DNA of 64,000 bases from Pseudomonas sp. KBW05 (GTDB taxonomy: Bacteria; Pseudomonadota; Gammaproteobacteria; Pseudomonadales; Pseudomonadaceae): assembly GCF_003852405.1 (NCBI RefSeq), contig NZ_QAJM01000007.1, positions 388,116-452,115 on the forward strand. The letters are read 5' to 3'. Shown piece after piece: positions 1 through 8,921 of this stretch. Within the stretch, counting starts at the first letter, position 1; the number at the start of each line of letters is the position of its first letter. The translations under genes and the position numbers were made by a program. The notes beneath the pieces were generated by a model. That model made no database searches, had not been told where the DNA came from, and was given only the letters and a program-made list of their open reading frames with translations.

Positions 1-1
1 T

Positions 2-1273
2 GTGAATACCTTGCGCCCCTCGGCTTGTCCGGGGTTGCTGCGTATCGTCCAGGCGTTGGACGGCGGCATTTGCCGGATCAAACTGGCCGGCGGTTCCATC
101 ACCGCAGCGCAAGCCCATGCGGTGGCAGATGCGGCCCAGGCCTATGCGGGCGGGGTGATCGAGGCGACCAACCGCGCCAACTTGCAGATTCGCGGGATCG
201 GCAACGAAGAGGGCGCGTTGATCGCCCTGCTGCTGGCTGCCGACCTCGGCCCCAGCAACGCTGCGGGCGATGATGTGCGCAACTTGATGCTCAGCCCCAG
301 CGCCGGGATCGACCCGCAGATGCTCTTCGACACGCGCCCGCTGGCCGAACAGATCCTCACTACCCTGCAAGGCCACCCGCGTTTCCATGAGCTGTCGGCC
401 AAGTTCGCCGTGCAACTGGATGGCGGCGAAGATCTGGCGATGCTCGAACATCACCACGACCTGTGGTTGTCGGCGTTTGTACGCAATGGCCAGACGCTGC
501 TCGCATTTGGCCTGGCCGGTTGCCCGGGGCTGGATGCGCCGGTGGCCGCCGTGCCGCTGGAGCAAGGCCATGCATTGGTGGTGGCCGTGCTGGAGGCGTT
601 TCTCGACCTCGCCACGCCAGAGCAAACCCGTATGCGTCATTTGGCTGTGGATAAGTTGCTGAGCCGCCTCAGCGTGCCGGTGCTAACGGCCGACGGCTTC
701 AAACGCCCGGCCAGTGGTGCTTTGCTGCACCTCGGCAGTTATCCACAGGTGCAAAAGAATCAGTTCTATGTTGCCGCTCTCGCGCCCTTGGGTCGCCTGG
801 ACGCGACGATGCTCAAGGGCGCCGCGCAACTGGCCAGCGACTACGGCGACGGCACGTTGCGCTTCACTCCTTGGCAAGGCGTGCTGCTGCCCTACGTCGA
901 AAAGCCCCACGCCGTGACCGAACGCCTGATGCAGCTGGGCTTTCTGTGTTCAATCGACCAGCCCCTGGCGCGCATGACCGCCTGCACCGGTTCCAGCGGC
1001 TGCGGCAAGGCCCTGGCCGACACCAAGGCCGACGCGGTGCAACTGGCCGCCCTGCAAGTGGCGCATGACGTGCACCTGTCCGGCTGCCCGCGTTCCTGCG
1101 CCGCCGCGCACACCGCGCCGGTGACCTTGCTGGCCGTGAGCCCCGGCCACTACGACCTCTATTTTCGCGATGCAGCCCAGCCCGGTTTCGGCCGGCTGCA
1201 TGCGCATGCCCTTTCTATTGAAGCGACGGGTGCCTTGCTGCGCGCCCGCCCACGGAGCAACACCGATGATTGA
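2..1273 (+). CDS. cobG: CobG, precorrin-3B synthase (start may lie upstream of the window)
   Basis: Oxygen-dependent monooxygenase that converts precorrin-3A to precorrin-3B, the step that defines the aerobic B12 pathway. The 423 residues show a nitrite/sulfite-reductase-like fold: an N-terminal ferredoxin-like half-domain (motif SACPGLL near residue 10) and, near residues 330-370, the cysteine pattern CTGSSGCGK and GCPRSC expected to hold a 4Fe-4S centre. The GTG at position 2 is the first possible start in the window. Because the frame is open to the window edge, a start a few codons upstream cannot be excluded. The stop overlaps cobH by 8 nt, so translation of the two is probably coupled. 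Function is confident from the cysteine motifs and the cobH-cobI-cobJ neighbours. Confidence 0.92.
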   Translation: MNTLRPSACPGLLRIVQALDGGICRIKLAGGSITAAQAHAVADAAQAYAGGVIEATNRANLQIRGIGNEEGALIALLLAADLGPSNAAGDDVRNLMLSPSAGIDPQMLFDTRPLAEQILTTLQGHPRFHELSAKFAVQLDGGEDLAMLEHHHDLWLSAFVRNGQTLLAFGLAGCPGLDAPVAAVPLEQGHALVVAVLEAFLDLATPEQTRMRHLAVDKLLSRLSVPVLTADGFKRPASGALLHLGSYPQVQKNQFYVAALAPLGRLDATMLKGAAQLASDYGDGTLRFTPWQGVLLPYVEKPHAVTERLMQLGFLCSIDQPLARMTACTGSSGCGKALADTKADAVQLAALQVAHDVHLSGCPRSCAAAHTAPVTLLAVSPGHYDLYFRDAAQPGFGRLHAHALSIEATGALLRARPRSNTDD

Positions 1274-1892
1274 TTACATCCGCGACGGTCAGGAGATCTA
1301 TCGCAACTCCTTCGCCATTATTCGCGCGGAAGCCAAGTTGGAGCGCATCCCGGCCGACCTGGAAAAACTCGCGGTGCGGGTGATTCATGCCTGCGGCATG
1401 GTCGACGCCATCGACGGCCTGCAATTTTCCGAAGGTGCAGGCAAGGCCGGGCGCGATGCGCTGGCCGCTGGCGCGCCGATCTTGTGCGATGCGCGGATGG
1501 TCTCCGAAGGCGTGACCCGCGCGCGCCTGCCGGCCAATAACGAGGTGATCTGCACCCTGCGCGACGACAGCGTGCCGGAGCTGGCGCGGGAGTTGGGCAA
1601 CACGCGTTCCGCTGCGGCTCTGGAGCTGTGGCGTCCGCACCTGGAAGGCAGTGTGGTGGTGATCGGCAACGCGCCGACTGCGTTGTTCTACCTGCTGGAA
1701 ATGATTGATGCGGGCGCACCGAAACCGGCGTTGATCCTCGGTTTTCCGGTGGGCTTTGTTGGCGCCGCCGAATCCAAGGCGATGCTCGCCGCCGACAGCC
1801 GTGGCGTGCCGTTCGTGATCATGCAGGGCCGCCTGGGCGGCAGTGCGATGGCCGCCGCAGCGGTGAATGCCCTGGCCACGGAGGTCGAATAA
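1266..1892 (+). CDS. cobH: CobH, precorrin-8X methylmutase
   Basis: Moves the C11 methyl group to C12 in precorrin-8X, giving hydrogenobyrinate, in the cytoplasm. The 208-residue length is typical of the family. The sequence [11 protein letters not shown] near residue 40 carries the conserved histidine of the active site, and the Gly-rich [16 protein letters not shown] near residue 160 is a family signature. ATG at 1266 was preferred to an open frame extending to 1170 because the extension covers the end of cobG in another frame and lacks family sequence. Its stop TAA shares a base with the ATG of cobI, which fits a tightly coupled cob operon. Confidence 0.95.
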   Translation: MIDYIRDGQEIYRNSFAIIRAEAKLERIPADLEKLAVRVIHACGMVDAIDGLQFSEGAGKAGRDALAAGAPILCDARMVSEGVTRARLPANNEVICTLRDDSVPELARELGNTRSAAALELWRPHLEGSVVVIGNAPTALFYLLEMIDAGAPKPALILGFPVGFVGAAESKAMLAADSRGVPFVIMQGRLGGSAMAAAAVNALATEVE

Positions 1893-2623
1893 TGCAGGCG
1901 CGTGGACGTTTGATTGGCCTGGGCGTAGGCCCCGGCGACCCGGAACTGATCACGCTCAAGGCCTTGCGCCTGCTGCGTGAGTCGCCGGTGGTGGCGTACT
2001 TCGTGGCCAAGGGCAAGAAGGGCAACGCCTTTGGCATCATCGAGGACCATCTGGTGCCGCAGCAAACGCTGATGCCGCTGGTGTACCCGGTGACCACCGA
2101 AGCCTTGCCGGCACCGATGTCGTACGAGCAAGTGATCAGTGACTTCTACGACGCCGCCAGCGTGGACGTGGCTGCACACCTGGACGCCGGTCGCGATGTG
2201 GCAGTGATCTGCGAAGGTGACCCGTTCTTCTACGGCTCCTACATGTACCTGCATGACCGCCTCGCCGAGCGATACGAAGCGCAGGTCATCCCCGGCGTGT
2301 GCTCGATGCTCGGTGGCGCTTCGGTGCTCGGCGCGCCGCTGGTGTATCGCAACCAGAGCCTGTCGGTGCTCTCGGGCGTGTTGCCCCCTGACGATCTCAA
2401 GCGCCGTTTGGCGGACGCCGATGCGGCGGTGATCATGAAGCTGGGCCGCAACTTCCCGAAAGTGCGCCAGGTGCTGGAGGAACTCGGCCTGGCTGGGCGC
2501 GCGTTGTATGTGGAGCGCGCCACCATGGCGAACCAGAAGATCGTGCCGCTGGATCAGGTGGATCCGTCATCGTCGCCGTACTTCTCGCTGATCATCGTGC
2601 CCGGTGAACGGTGGCAAGGTTGA
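1892..2623 (+). CDS. cobI: CobI, precorrin-2 C20-methyltransferase
   Basis: Transfers a methyl group from S-adenosylmethionine to C20 of precorrin-2 to give precorrin-3A, the substrate of CobG. The 243-residue protein is a single tetrapyrrole methylase domain. [16 protein letters not shown] near residue 10 is the P-loop-like N-terminal motif, and [14 protein letters not shown] near residue 110 and [11 protein letters not shown] near residue 133 are the SAM-binding and substrate signatures of this family. The gene overlaps cobH by one base and its TGA overlaps the ATG of cobJ (TGATG), so cobH, cobI and cobJ are probably translated together. Confidence 0.95.
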   Translation: MQARGRLIGLGVGPGDPELITLKALRLLRESPVVAYFVAKGKKGNAFGIIEDHLVPQQTLMPLVYPVTTEALPAPMSYEQVISDFYDAASVDVAAHLDAGRDVAVICEGDPFFYGSYMYLHDRLAERYEAQVIPGVCSMLGGASVLGAPLVYRNQSLSVLSGVLPPDDLKRRLADADAAVIMKLGRNFPKVRQVLEELGLAGRALYVERATMANQKIVPLDQVDPSSSPYFSLIIVPGERWQG

Positions 2624-4260
2624 TGACGCCGGCGATTGTCATATTGGGCCAGGGCAGCCTGGCCACTGCGCGCGCGATTCAGCAGGTTTACCCCGGTGCG
2701 TTGATCCACGGTCTGACGGGCCGCGTTGAAGGCGCCGACCAGACCTACAGCGAATTCGGCGCGACCCTGCGTCAGCTGTATCAACAAGGCACGCCGCTGA
2801 TTGCGCTGTGCGCCGCCGGGATCGTGATCCGCACCCTCGCGCCGTTGCTGCTGGAGAAAGGCGAAGAGCCTGCCGTGCTGGCGGTGGCCGAAGACGGCAG
2901 TGCCGTGGTGCCGCTGCTCGGCGGCCTGGGCGGTGTGAACGTGATGGCGCGGGAGATTGCTGCAGCGCTAGACGTGGCGGCTGCGATCACCACCAGTGGC
3001 GAGCTGCGTTTTGGCACCTGCCTGCTCAACCCTCCAAGCGGTTATGAACTGGCCGACCTGGAGCTGGGCAAGCGCTTCGTCTCGGACCTGCTGGCGGGTG
3101 CGAGTGTGCGCATCGAAGGTGCGGCGCCGTGGCTGGACCACGCCGACTTGCCCCAGGATCAGCAGGCGCACCTGGCTATTCACGTGGGCAGTGCCGAGCG
3201 TGTGCCGGCCGCCAACGAGTTGCTGATCTACCCGAAGAACGTCAGCGTGACCTGCGCGCCGGGCGCACAGTTGGCCGAACGTGTGCGCGCGGCGTTGCAT
3301 GACGCGGGCATCGCCGTGCAATCCCTCGCCTGCCTCTTGGCCAGCGACACGCAGATGGCCGAAGCATCGTTGCATGACGCGGCACTGGAGCTGGGTGTGC
3401 CGCTGCGGTTTACCCGCGTGACCCAGGACGCCGACATTGTGGTCAACGTTGCCGAGCAGCCGCTGGACCTGTCCCAGGTAGGCCGTGTGCGTGGCCGTCT
3501 CGCCGTGATCGGCCTGGGCCCTGGCGCGGCCGAGCTGATGGTGCCCGCGGTGAAGGCCGAACTGGCCCGCTGCACCGACGTGCTCGGCTACGAAACCTAT
3601 GTGCGCATGGCCGGGCCGTTCCGTGACGACCAGGTGCAGCACTGCACCGATAACCGCGAAGAAATGCAGCGCGCGCGCCACGCGTTCGAGCTGGCTGCGC
3701 AAGGCCGTTCGGTGGTGGTGGTATCGTCCGGCGACCCGGGTGTGTTCGCCATGGCGTCGGCGGTGATCGAGGCGTTGCATGAGTCCAGTGATCCGGCCTG
3801 GCATCAGGTCGACCTGGAAATCCTGCCGGGCGTCTCGGCTTCCCTCGCCACCGCTGCCCAGGCGGGCGCGCCGTTGGGGCATGATTTTTGTGTGATGTCG
3901 CTGTCGGACAACCTCAAGCCCTGGTCGATCATCGAAAAGCGCCTGGACCTCGCGTCCCAGGCCGACCTGGCGCTGGCGTTCTACAATCCGATCTCGCGCT
4001 CGCGGCCGTGGCAGTTGGGGCGCGCCCTGGAGATCGTCGCGCTGCATCGCACGCCTGAAACGCCGGTGGTATTGGGCCGTGATATCGGGCGCCCGGGCCA
4101 GACCCTGCGTGTCACCACCCTTGGGCAACTGACGCCCGGGCAAGTGGACATGCGCACCATGGTGTTGATCGGCTCATCCACTACCTGCGTGTTCCCGCGC
4201 GCCGGTGGTGGTGAGTGGGTGTACACGCCGCGTTGGTACGGCGAGAAACCCGCCTCCTGA
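2623..4260 (+). CDS. cobJ: CbiG-CobJ fusion: precorrin-3B C17-methyltransferase with CbiG-like N-terminus
   Basis: The 545 residues contain two proteins fused. Residues about 1-290 match CbiG: the N-terminal part has CAAGIVIRTLAPLL and LLGGLGGVNVMARE, and the part starting CAPGAQ near residue 207 resembles the CbiG C-terminal/CobE domain. Residues about 295-545 are a tetrapyrrole methylase of CobJ type, with VIGLGPGAAELM, LGYETYV, SSGDPGVFAMAS and LPGVSASLATAAQAGAPLGHDF. CobJ methylates C17 and drives ring contraction. CbiG opens the lactone in the anaerobic route, so its retention beside aerobic CobG is noteworthy, though I recall this fusion as usual in Pseudomonas. ATG 2623 was chosen over GTG 2611 because it overlaps the cobI stop as TGATG. 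Last gene of the operon. Confidence 0.92.
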   Translation: MTPAIVILGQGSLATARAIQQVYPGALIHGLTGRVEGADQTYSEFGATLRQLYQQGTPLIALCAAGIVIRTLAPLLLEKGEEPAVLAVAEDGSAVVPLLGGLGGVNVMAREIAAALDVAAAITTSGELRFGTCLLNPPSGYELADLELGKRFVSDLLAGASVRIEGAAPWLDHADLPQDQQAHLAIHVGSAERVPAANELLIYPKNVSVTCAPGAQLAERVRAALHDAGIAVQSLACLLASDTQMAEASLHDAALELGVPLRFTRVTQDADIVVNVAEQPLDLSQVGRVRGRLAVIGLGPGAAELMVPAVKAELARCTDVLGYETYVRMAGPFRDDQVQHCTDNREEMQRARHAFELAAQGRSVVVVSSGDPGVFAMASAVIEALHESSDPAWHQVDLEILPGVSASLATAAQAGAPLGHDFCVMSLSDNLKPWSIIEKRLDLASQADLALAFYNPISRSRPWQLGRALEIVALHRTPETPVVLGRDIGRPGQTLRVTTLGQLTPGQVDMRTMVLIGSSTTCVFPRAGGGEWVYTPRWYGEKPAS

Positions 4261-4497
4261 AAACAGCCTCACGGCTGCCGGAAAGCTCCGAATGACCCAG
4301 GGATTTACCTGTGGTTGTCCGGGGCTTTTTCTTTTTTGCGCGACGAAAACTGGAAGGCCCGCAGGTACCCCGCGCGATTGCTGGGCGCTGGGTTTTCGCG
4401 GGTGGCGCCAAGGTATGTTTGTGGCGTGGAAAGCCTGGCGGCCACTGGACTAGTGTGAGGGCAAGCCCCATGTGGGGTGCTTGTGGAGAACTGAAAA

Positions 4498-5277
4498 ATG
4501 GAGCGACATCACAAAAGGATCATCAGTGCAAAACGACGCAAGTTGATTGCCGCCTACAAGCTGCCAGGCTCGCCGGGATTGAATAGCTCATTGCCGGTGG
4601 ACACGGCGGATGACAGTAATGCGGCGGTGGTCAACAACGGCGTGATCTCGTTTGTCGAGGGCATGTCGGCGTTGAATCGGGAATACATTCGCAAGAGCTA
4701 CCTGCTGGCGAGCAGTTACGTCAGCGATGTGTTGAAGGTCCATCGAGGGACCGAGGCGTGGTACGACGAATTTATCAAGGTGATGATCAGCCTGGGCTGG
4801 CTGCCGCTGCGCAGCAGCTTTGAGCGGGTGGCCAGTTCCGGCAGGGGCCTGACGGTGCAACTGGCGGCGCTGAACATGATTGCCGCGATGCTGGCTTCGA
4901 CGTCATTGGCCTCGCCGCTATTGGCGGCGTTGCCGAAGCTGGCGGCGGATGCGCTGGAAGCCATGAAGCAGACGCCGGCGTCCTTTGAGCTGTTCAAACG
5001 CAACAGCACGGTGCAGGAGGGGGGCGACTTCGGCCTCGCATCCTGCGCGCAGGCCGATGGTGAAGTGACGATGGTGCTGGTGACCTACAGCACCCGTGGC
5101 GTGAGCAAGCAGGTCGGCCTGCCGTTTCTTGAGTGGGACAGCTCATCTTCCGAGGCTTTCAGCGGGCAGACCTGCCTGGTGTTGAATACCTCGGTGGTCA
5201 ACGAAAAAACCATCCAGCTGATGCGCGAGAGCGCGGGTGACAAGGTGCAGCTGGCCATCGCCAAATACCGGATCTAA
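4498..5277 (+). CDS. Hypothetical protein, 259 aa, family not recognised
   Basis: I do not recognise this protein. It begins with a very basic segment (MERHHKRIISAKRRK), has no signal peptide, and has a moderately hydrophobic Ala/Leu-rich stretch around residues 120-165 (LAALNMIAAMLASTSLASPL) that could be helical or membrane-associated. The C-terminal third is rich in beta-forming residues. The reading is supported by a GGAG Shine-Dalgarno nine bases before the ATG and by ordinary codon use. A small hairpin with GCCCC/GGGGT arms lies at 4462-4483, just upstream. The stop overlaps the stop of the convergent marC gene by three bases. The gap of 237 bases from cobJ suggests its own promoter rather than membership of the cob operon. 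Confidence 0.75.
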   Translation: MERHHKRIISAKRRKLIAAYKLPGSPGLNSSLPVDTADDSNAAVVNNGVISFVEGMSALNREYIRKSYLLASSYVSDVLKVHRGTEAWYDEFIKVMISLGWLPLRSSFERVASSGRGLTVQLAALNMIAAMLASTSLASPLLAALPKLAADALEAMKQTPASFELFKRNSTVQEGGDFGLASCAQADGEVTMVLVTYSTRGVSKQVGLPFLEWDSSSSEAFSGQTCLVLNTSVVNEKTIQLMRESAGDKVQLAIAKYRI

Positions 5278-5870
5278 GGCACCAGGTAACCGCGCACCCC
5301 GGTAAAGATGATTTGCGCGGCGAGGGCGCACACGAACAAGCCCATCAACCGGCTGACAATCTGCAAGCCCTGGTCACCGAGGATTCGCTCGATGCGGTTG
5401 GACAGGTACAACACCACGCCAACCGTAAGGCTGGCCAGGGCGATGCTGAGGATGGCGGTGAGCTTGTCGTCCCAGTGTGGCTGGCTGACGCCCATCACCA
5501 GCAGCGCACCGATGGTGCCGGGGCCGACGGTGAGGGGGATGGTCAGCGGCACGATGGTCACGTCCTGTTGCACGTTGTCGCTCTGCACCGCCGACTTGCC
5601 CTGGGCCATGCCCAGGGCGGAGATGAACAACACACTGCCGGCGCCGATACGGAACGCATCCACGGTGATGCCGAACACACTGAAAATCACGCGGCCGAAC
5701 AGGTAGAGCAGCACGCTCGATACCAGGGTCGCCAAGGCGACTTTCCAGGCCAGGCGCCGCCGTTCCTTGCTGGAGTAGCCACGGGTGAGGCTGATAAAGC
5801 AGGACAGCACGAAGAACGGGCTGTAGAGCACCAGCATTTTCAGGTAGACGCTGAATAACACGTGGAGCAT
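5274..5870 (-). CDS. MarC family integral membrane protein
   Basis: A 198-residue inner-membrane protein with about six hydrophobic segments, including LVLYSPFFVLSCFISL near the N-terminus, VALATLVSSVLLYLFGRVIF, and a second half with PLTIPLTVGPGTIGALLV, the conserved glycine/proline-rich segment of the MarC (UPF0056) family. The family was once linked to multiple antibiotic resistance, but that link is not supported and its transport role is unknown. No clear Shine-Dalgarno precedes the ATG at 5870; an ATG 11 codons in (MLVLYSPFF) is a possible alternative. The gene is convergent with the hypothetical gene on the left and is separated from retS on the right by a REP pair. Confidence 0.88.
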   Translation of the reverse strand: MLHVLFSVYLKMLVLYSPFFVLSCFISLTRGYSSKERRRLAWKVALATLVSSVLLYLFGRVIFSVFGITVDAFRIGAGSVLFISALGMAQGKSAVQSDNVQQDVTIVPLTIPLTVGPGTIGALLVMGVSQPHWDDKLTAILSIALASLTVGVVLYLSNRIERILGDQGLQIVSRLMGLFVCALAAQIIFTGVRGYLVP

Positions 5871-5927
5871 GGGGGCGGCTCGCGATGAGAGAAGTCTGCG
5901 GAGTCTATCAGGCGAAACTGATCAAAT

Positions 5928-6030
5928 GTGGGAGCGGGCTTGTGTGGGAGCGGGCTTGCTCGCGAATGCGGAGTGTCAGTCGATGCATCTTTAACTGATC
6001 TACCGTCTTCGCGAGCAAGCCCGCTCCCAC
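5928..6030. repeat. REP doublet (REPIN) with duplicated left half-site
   Basis: Two inverted copies of the unit GTGGGAGCGGGCTTGCTCGC and its complement face each other around a short unconserved spacer, so the transcript can form a long hairpin. The left arm carries an extra partial copy (GTGGGAGCGGGCTTGT) in front of the full one. It lies between the start of marC and the stop of retS, both on the minus strand. Confidence 0.93.
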
Positions 6031-6048
6031 AGGAGATTGTATTTCAAC

Positions 6049-8820
6049 TTAAGAGGGGGCGTGTTCCGGGCGCTGTTGGCGCTGCGCCACCCAGTATTCC
6101 ACCAGCTCACGCAACTGCGACAACTCCACCGGCTTGGCCATGTGCCCGTCCATGCCGGCCTGGCGCGCGCGCTCTTTGTGTTCCGAGAGGATATGCGCAG
6201 TGAGCGCCACCACCGGCGTGCGAATGCGCTGGTGGCTGACTTCCCACGCGCGCAGTTGCTGGGTCGCCGAGAACCCGTCGAGGATCGGCATTTCGCAGTC
6301 CATCAATACCAGGTCGTAGCGCTGGGCTTTCATCGCTTCCAGCGCTTCCTCGCCATTGCTGGCGGTGTCCGGGTTGAGGTTGAGCTTGCCGAGCATGCCC
6401 CGGATGACCTTGGTGGAGATGCTGTTGTCTTCGGCCACCAGGATGCGGAAGTCGGCGGGCACGGTCACCGCGGCCGGCGCGCTTGGCACCACGCGTGGCT
6501 GGGTGTTGCCCTTGCTGCGTTGGGTCAATTCGTCGGCCAGGGTGGTCTTGAGGGTGTAGCCCGCCACTGGCTTGGCGAGGATGCGCTTGATCCCGCTGTT
6601 GCGCGCGATGATTTTGCTCGGCGCATTGCTGATGCCGGTGAGCATGATCAACAGGATGTCGTGGTTCAGGCTTGGGTCTTCCTTGATCTTCGCCGCCAAT
6701 TGCATGCCGGTCATGCCGGGCATGTTCTGGTCCAGCAGCACCACGTCAAAGTAATCGCGCAGGTGCGCCTTGGTGCGCAGCAGCGCCAGGGCTTCTTTGC
6801 CGGAAGGCACGGCGCTGACGTTCAAGCCCCAGGCGGTGCATTGCTGCACCAGCACCTTGCGGCAGGTGTCGTTGTCGTCCACCACCAGCACGCGCGCGTC
6901 TTTTAACGGGCCGTCGAGGTCGGAGGTCGGGTGTTCTAGGCGTTCCGGGTCCAGCGGCAACGTCAGCCACAGGGTGCTGCCCTGATGGCTGCCACTCTTG
7001 ATGCCGAACTCGCCGTTCATCAACAGGATCAGTTGGCGGGCGATGACCAGGCCGAGGTGGCCGCTCAAACGGGTAGCCGAGAGGAAGTTCTTGCTGTGCA
7101 GTTCGCTGTGCAGCAGGGCGTCGCGCTCGGCGGCTTCCATCGGCAGGCCGCTGTCTTGCACGGCAATGCGCAAGCGCGGCTTGGTGCTGCGCTCGTCCAG
7201 GGCGACGACGATCAGCACTTCGCCTTCATCGGTCTTTTGCAGGGCGTTTTCCAGCAGGCTCAACAGCGCCTGGCGCAGGCGGGTCGGGTCGCCGCTGATG
7301 ACGCGTGGCACCTGGGGCTGGATAAAGCTGATCAGCTCGACGTTTTGCTGTTCGGCCTTGGCGCGGAAGATGCTCAGGCAGTCTTCGATCAAGGCGTTGA
7401 GGTCGAACTGTACGTCGTCCAGTTCGATCTGCCCGGATTCGAGCTTGGAGATATCGAGGATTTCGTTGATCAGTGTGAGCAGTTCGTTGCCGGCGCTGTG
7501 GATGGTTTGCACGTAGTCGCGTTGTTTCACCGACAGCGGCGTGCCCAGCAGCAACTCGGTCATGCCCAGCACGCCGTTCATGGGGGTGCGGATTTCGTGG
7601 CTGATCTTCGCCAGGAACTCGGCCTTGGCGGCGATTTCGGCGTTGCTGGCGGCGAGGTCGCGGCTGAGGCTGAAACGGGTTTCGACGATGGCGCGCTGGC
7701 GTTCACCGAGGGCCAGGCTCATCAGCAAACCGCTGAGGCAGATAAAGGCGAGCAGGGTGACGATCAAGCCTTGCGGCGCCAGCAGCGTGAGGCCGAGCAG
7801 GGCAGGGAGGATGATCAGCGTACCGGTGTTGAACACCACCATGGCGGCCACGAACAGGCGCGCCGGGCGGTAGCCTTTCTGCCAGTGATAGGCGGAGACA
7901 AACAGCATGCTCAGGCCGGCCAGGGCCACCAGGGCGTAGGTGATGATGTTCAGCGGCAGGGTGTTGACGAACAACAGCAGCAGGCCGCATAGCACGATAA
8001 ACAGGATGTCGGCCATCAGCAGCTTGTTCAGCGGGTGTGGACCGAGTGGCATGAAGAAGCGATAGGCAAACATCAGCCCGCACGGTGCCGTCAGCAGCAG
8101 GGCGAGGTAGGCGCCGGGGGTCTGGATTGCATGCCAGTTCGGCAGCCACGGCCCGACCACGTTGAGCAGCAGCGCCAGGCTCAGCATCAACAGCACTTCG
8201 CACGCCGCCAGCCACAGGCTGCTGCGCGAGCGGTGGTAAGCGAAGCGTGTGAGGTTGTGCAGGATCAGCATCAGCAGGCAGCCGAACAGCAGGCCGTAGA
8301 TCAGCGTCTGGGTCTGGTTGGCGGCGGCGAGGACGGCCGGCTCCAGGGTGATGTAGGGGCGTAGTTCGTGTTCCGAGACCAGGCGCAGGTAGACCTCAAG
8401 GGGTTTCTGGCTCTGGGGCATCGGCAGCATGAAGTCGCTGCTGGGCAGCGGGCGCTCGGCCTGGGGCTGGCGCGTGCCGGTGCTCTGTTGTTCCACCAGA
8501 GTGTCGCCATCCAGGACGTAGAGGCTCAGGTGGGACAGGTCCGGGGCAAACACCCGCAACACTTGCTCGTGTTTGCCGGGTTGCAGCTTGAAGCGTACCC
8601 ACAACGCACCGTCGGGCTGCGCAGCAGTGATCCGGTCGAGTTCGATGGGGCTGAATTGATTGGTGTAGCGGGGGGAGCGGATGTCGCTTAGTTGCAGGTC
8701 GGCCTGTTCATCAAGCAATACCGCCCAACCACTGCCTTGTGCCGCAGCCTGGGCCGGGAACAAGCAGAGCAGTGTCAGCAGACTGACTGTGAAACCTATG
8801 GCGATCCTGAGCCAGCGCAC
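6049..8820 (-). CDS. retS: RetS, hybrid sensor histidine kinase controlling the Gac/Rsm switch
   Basis: A 923-residue inner-membrane hybrid kinase. Domains in order: signal peptide (1-27), periplasmic 7TMR-DISMED2 sensor (about 30-160), seven-helix 7TMR-DISM region (about 170-375), HisKA with KISHEIRTP (His near 408), an HATPase domain (about 500-635), then two receiver domains. The receivers start near 645 (VLVVDDND, acceptor in [10 protein letters not shown]) and near 793 (ILVAEDNS, acceptor in [10 protein letters not shown]). The DISM plus double-receiver architecture and the position next to purD match RetS. In P. aeruginosa RetS binds and inhibits GacS and so favours planktonic/acute over biofilm behaviour. 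That this copy does the same is inferred from homology and position. Confidence 0.92.
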   Translation of the reverse strand: MRWLRIAIGFTVSLLTLLCLFPAQAAAQGSGWAVLLDEQADLQLSDIRSPRYTNQFSPIELDRITAAQPDGALWVRFKLQPGKHEQVLRVFAPDLSHLSLYVLDGDTLVEQQSTGTRQPQAERPLPSSDFMLPMPQSQKPLEVYLRLVSEHELRPYITLEPAVLAAANQTQTLIYGLLFGCLLMLILHNLTRFAYHRSRSSLWLAACEVLLMLSLALLLNVVGPWLPNWHAIQTPGAYLALLLTAPCGLMFAYRFFMPLGPHPLNKLLMADILFIVLCGLLLLFVNTLPLNIITYALVALAGLSMLFVSAYHWQKGYRPARLFVAAMVVFNTGTLIILPALLGLTLLAPQGLIVTLLAFICLSGLLMSLALGERQRAIVETRFSLSRDLAASNAEIAAKAEFLAKISHEIRTPMNGVLGMTELLLGTPLSVKQRDYVQTIHSAGNELLTLINEILDISKLESGQIELDDVQFDLNALIEDCLSIFRAKAEQQNVELISFIQPQVPRVISGDPTRLRQALLSLLENALQKTDEGEVLIVVALDERSTKPRLRIAVQDSGLPMEAAERDALLHSELHSKNFLSATRLSGHLGLVIARQLILLMNGEFGIKSGSHQGSTLWLTLPLDPERLEHPTSDLDGPLKDARVLVVDDNDTCRKVLVQQCTAWGLNVSAVPSGKEALALLRTKAHLRDYFDVVLLDQNMPGMTGMQLAAKIKEDPSLNHDILLIMLTGISNAPSKIIARNSGIKRILAKPVAGYTLKTTLADELTQRSKGNTQPRVVPSAPAAVTVPADFRILVAEDNSISTKVIRGMLGKLNLNPDTASNGEEALEAMKAQRYDLVLMDCEMPILDGFSATQQLRAWEVSHQRIRTPVVALTAHILSEHKERARQAGMDGHMAKPVELSQLRELVEYWVAQRQQRPEHAPS

Positions 8821-8879
8821 GGCGAAATCCCTTCGTAGGTTGATGCACGGGTTAACTATGCGCGGGGCGACATGTGTAC

Positions 8880-8902
8880 GGCAAGGGCCAGGGGCCCTTG
8901 CC
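8880..8902. terminator. Perfect inverted repeat at the 3' end of purD
   Basis: GGCAAGGGCC and GGCCCTTGCC pair perfectly over ten bases with a three-base loop, 20 bases past the purD stop and before retS. No T-run follows on the minus strand. It may act as a factor-independent stop of low efficiency or as a 3'-end stabiliser separating purD from retS. Confidence 0.5.
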
Positions 8903-8921
8903 TAACCGAACGGATAGCTAC

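Noticed and set aside
4262-4345. Possible terminator after cobJ (weak stems before a CTTTTTCTTTTTT tract)
   Set aside because: The T-rich tract is clear but I cannot form a stem longer than four or five bases directly before it.
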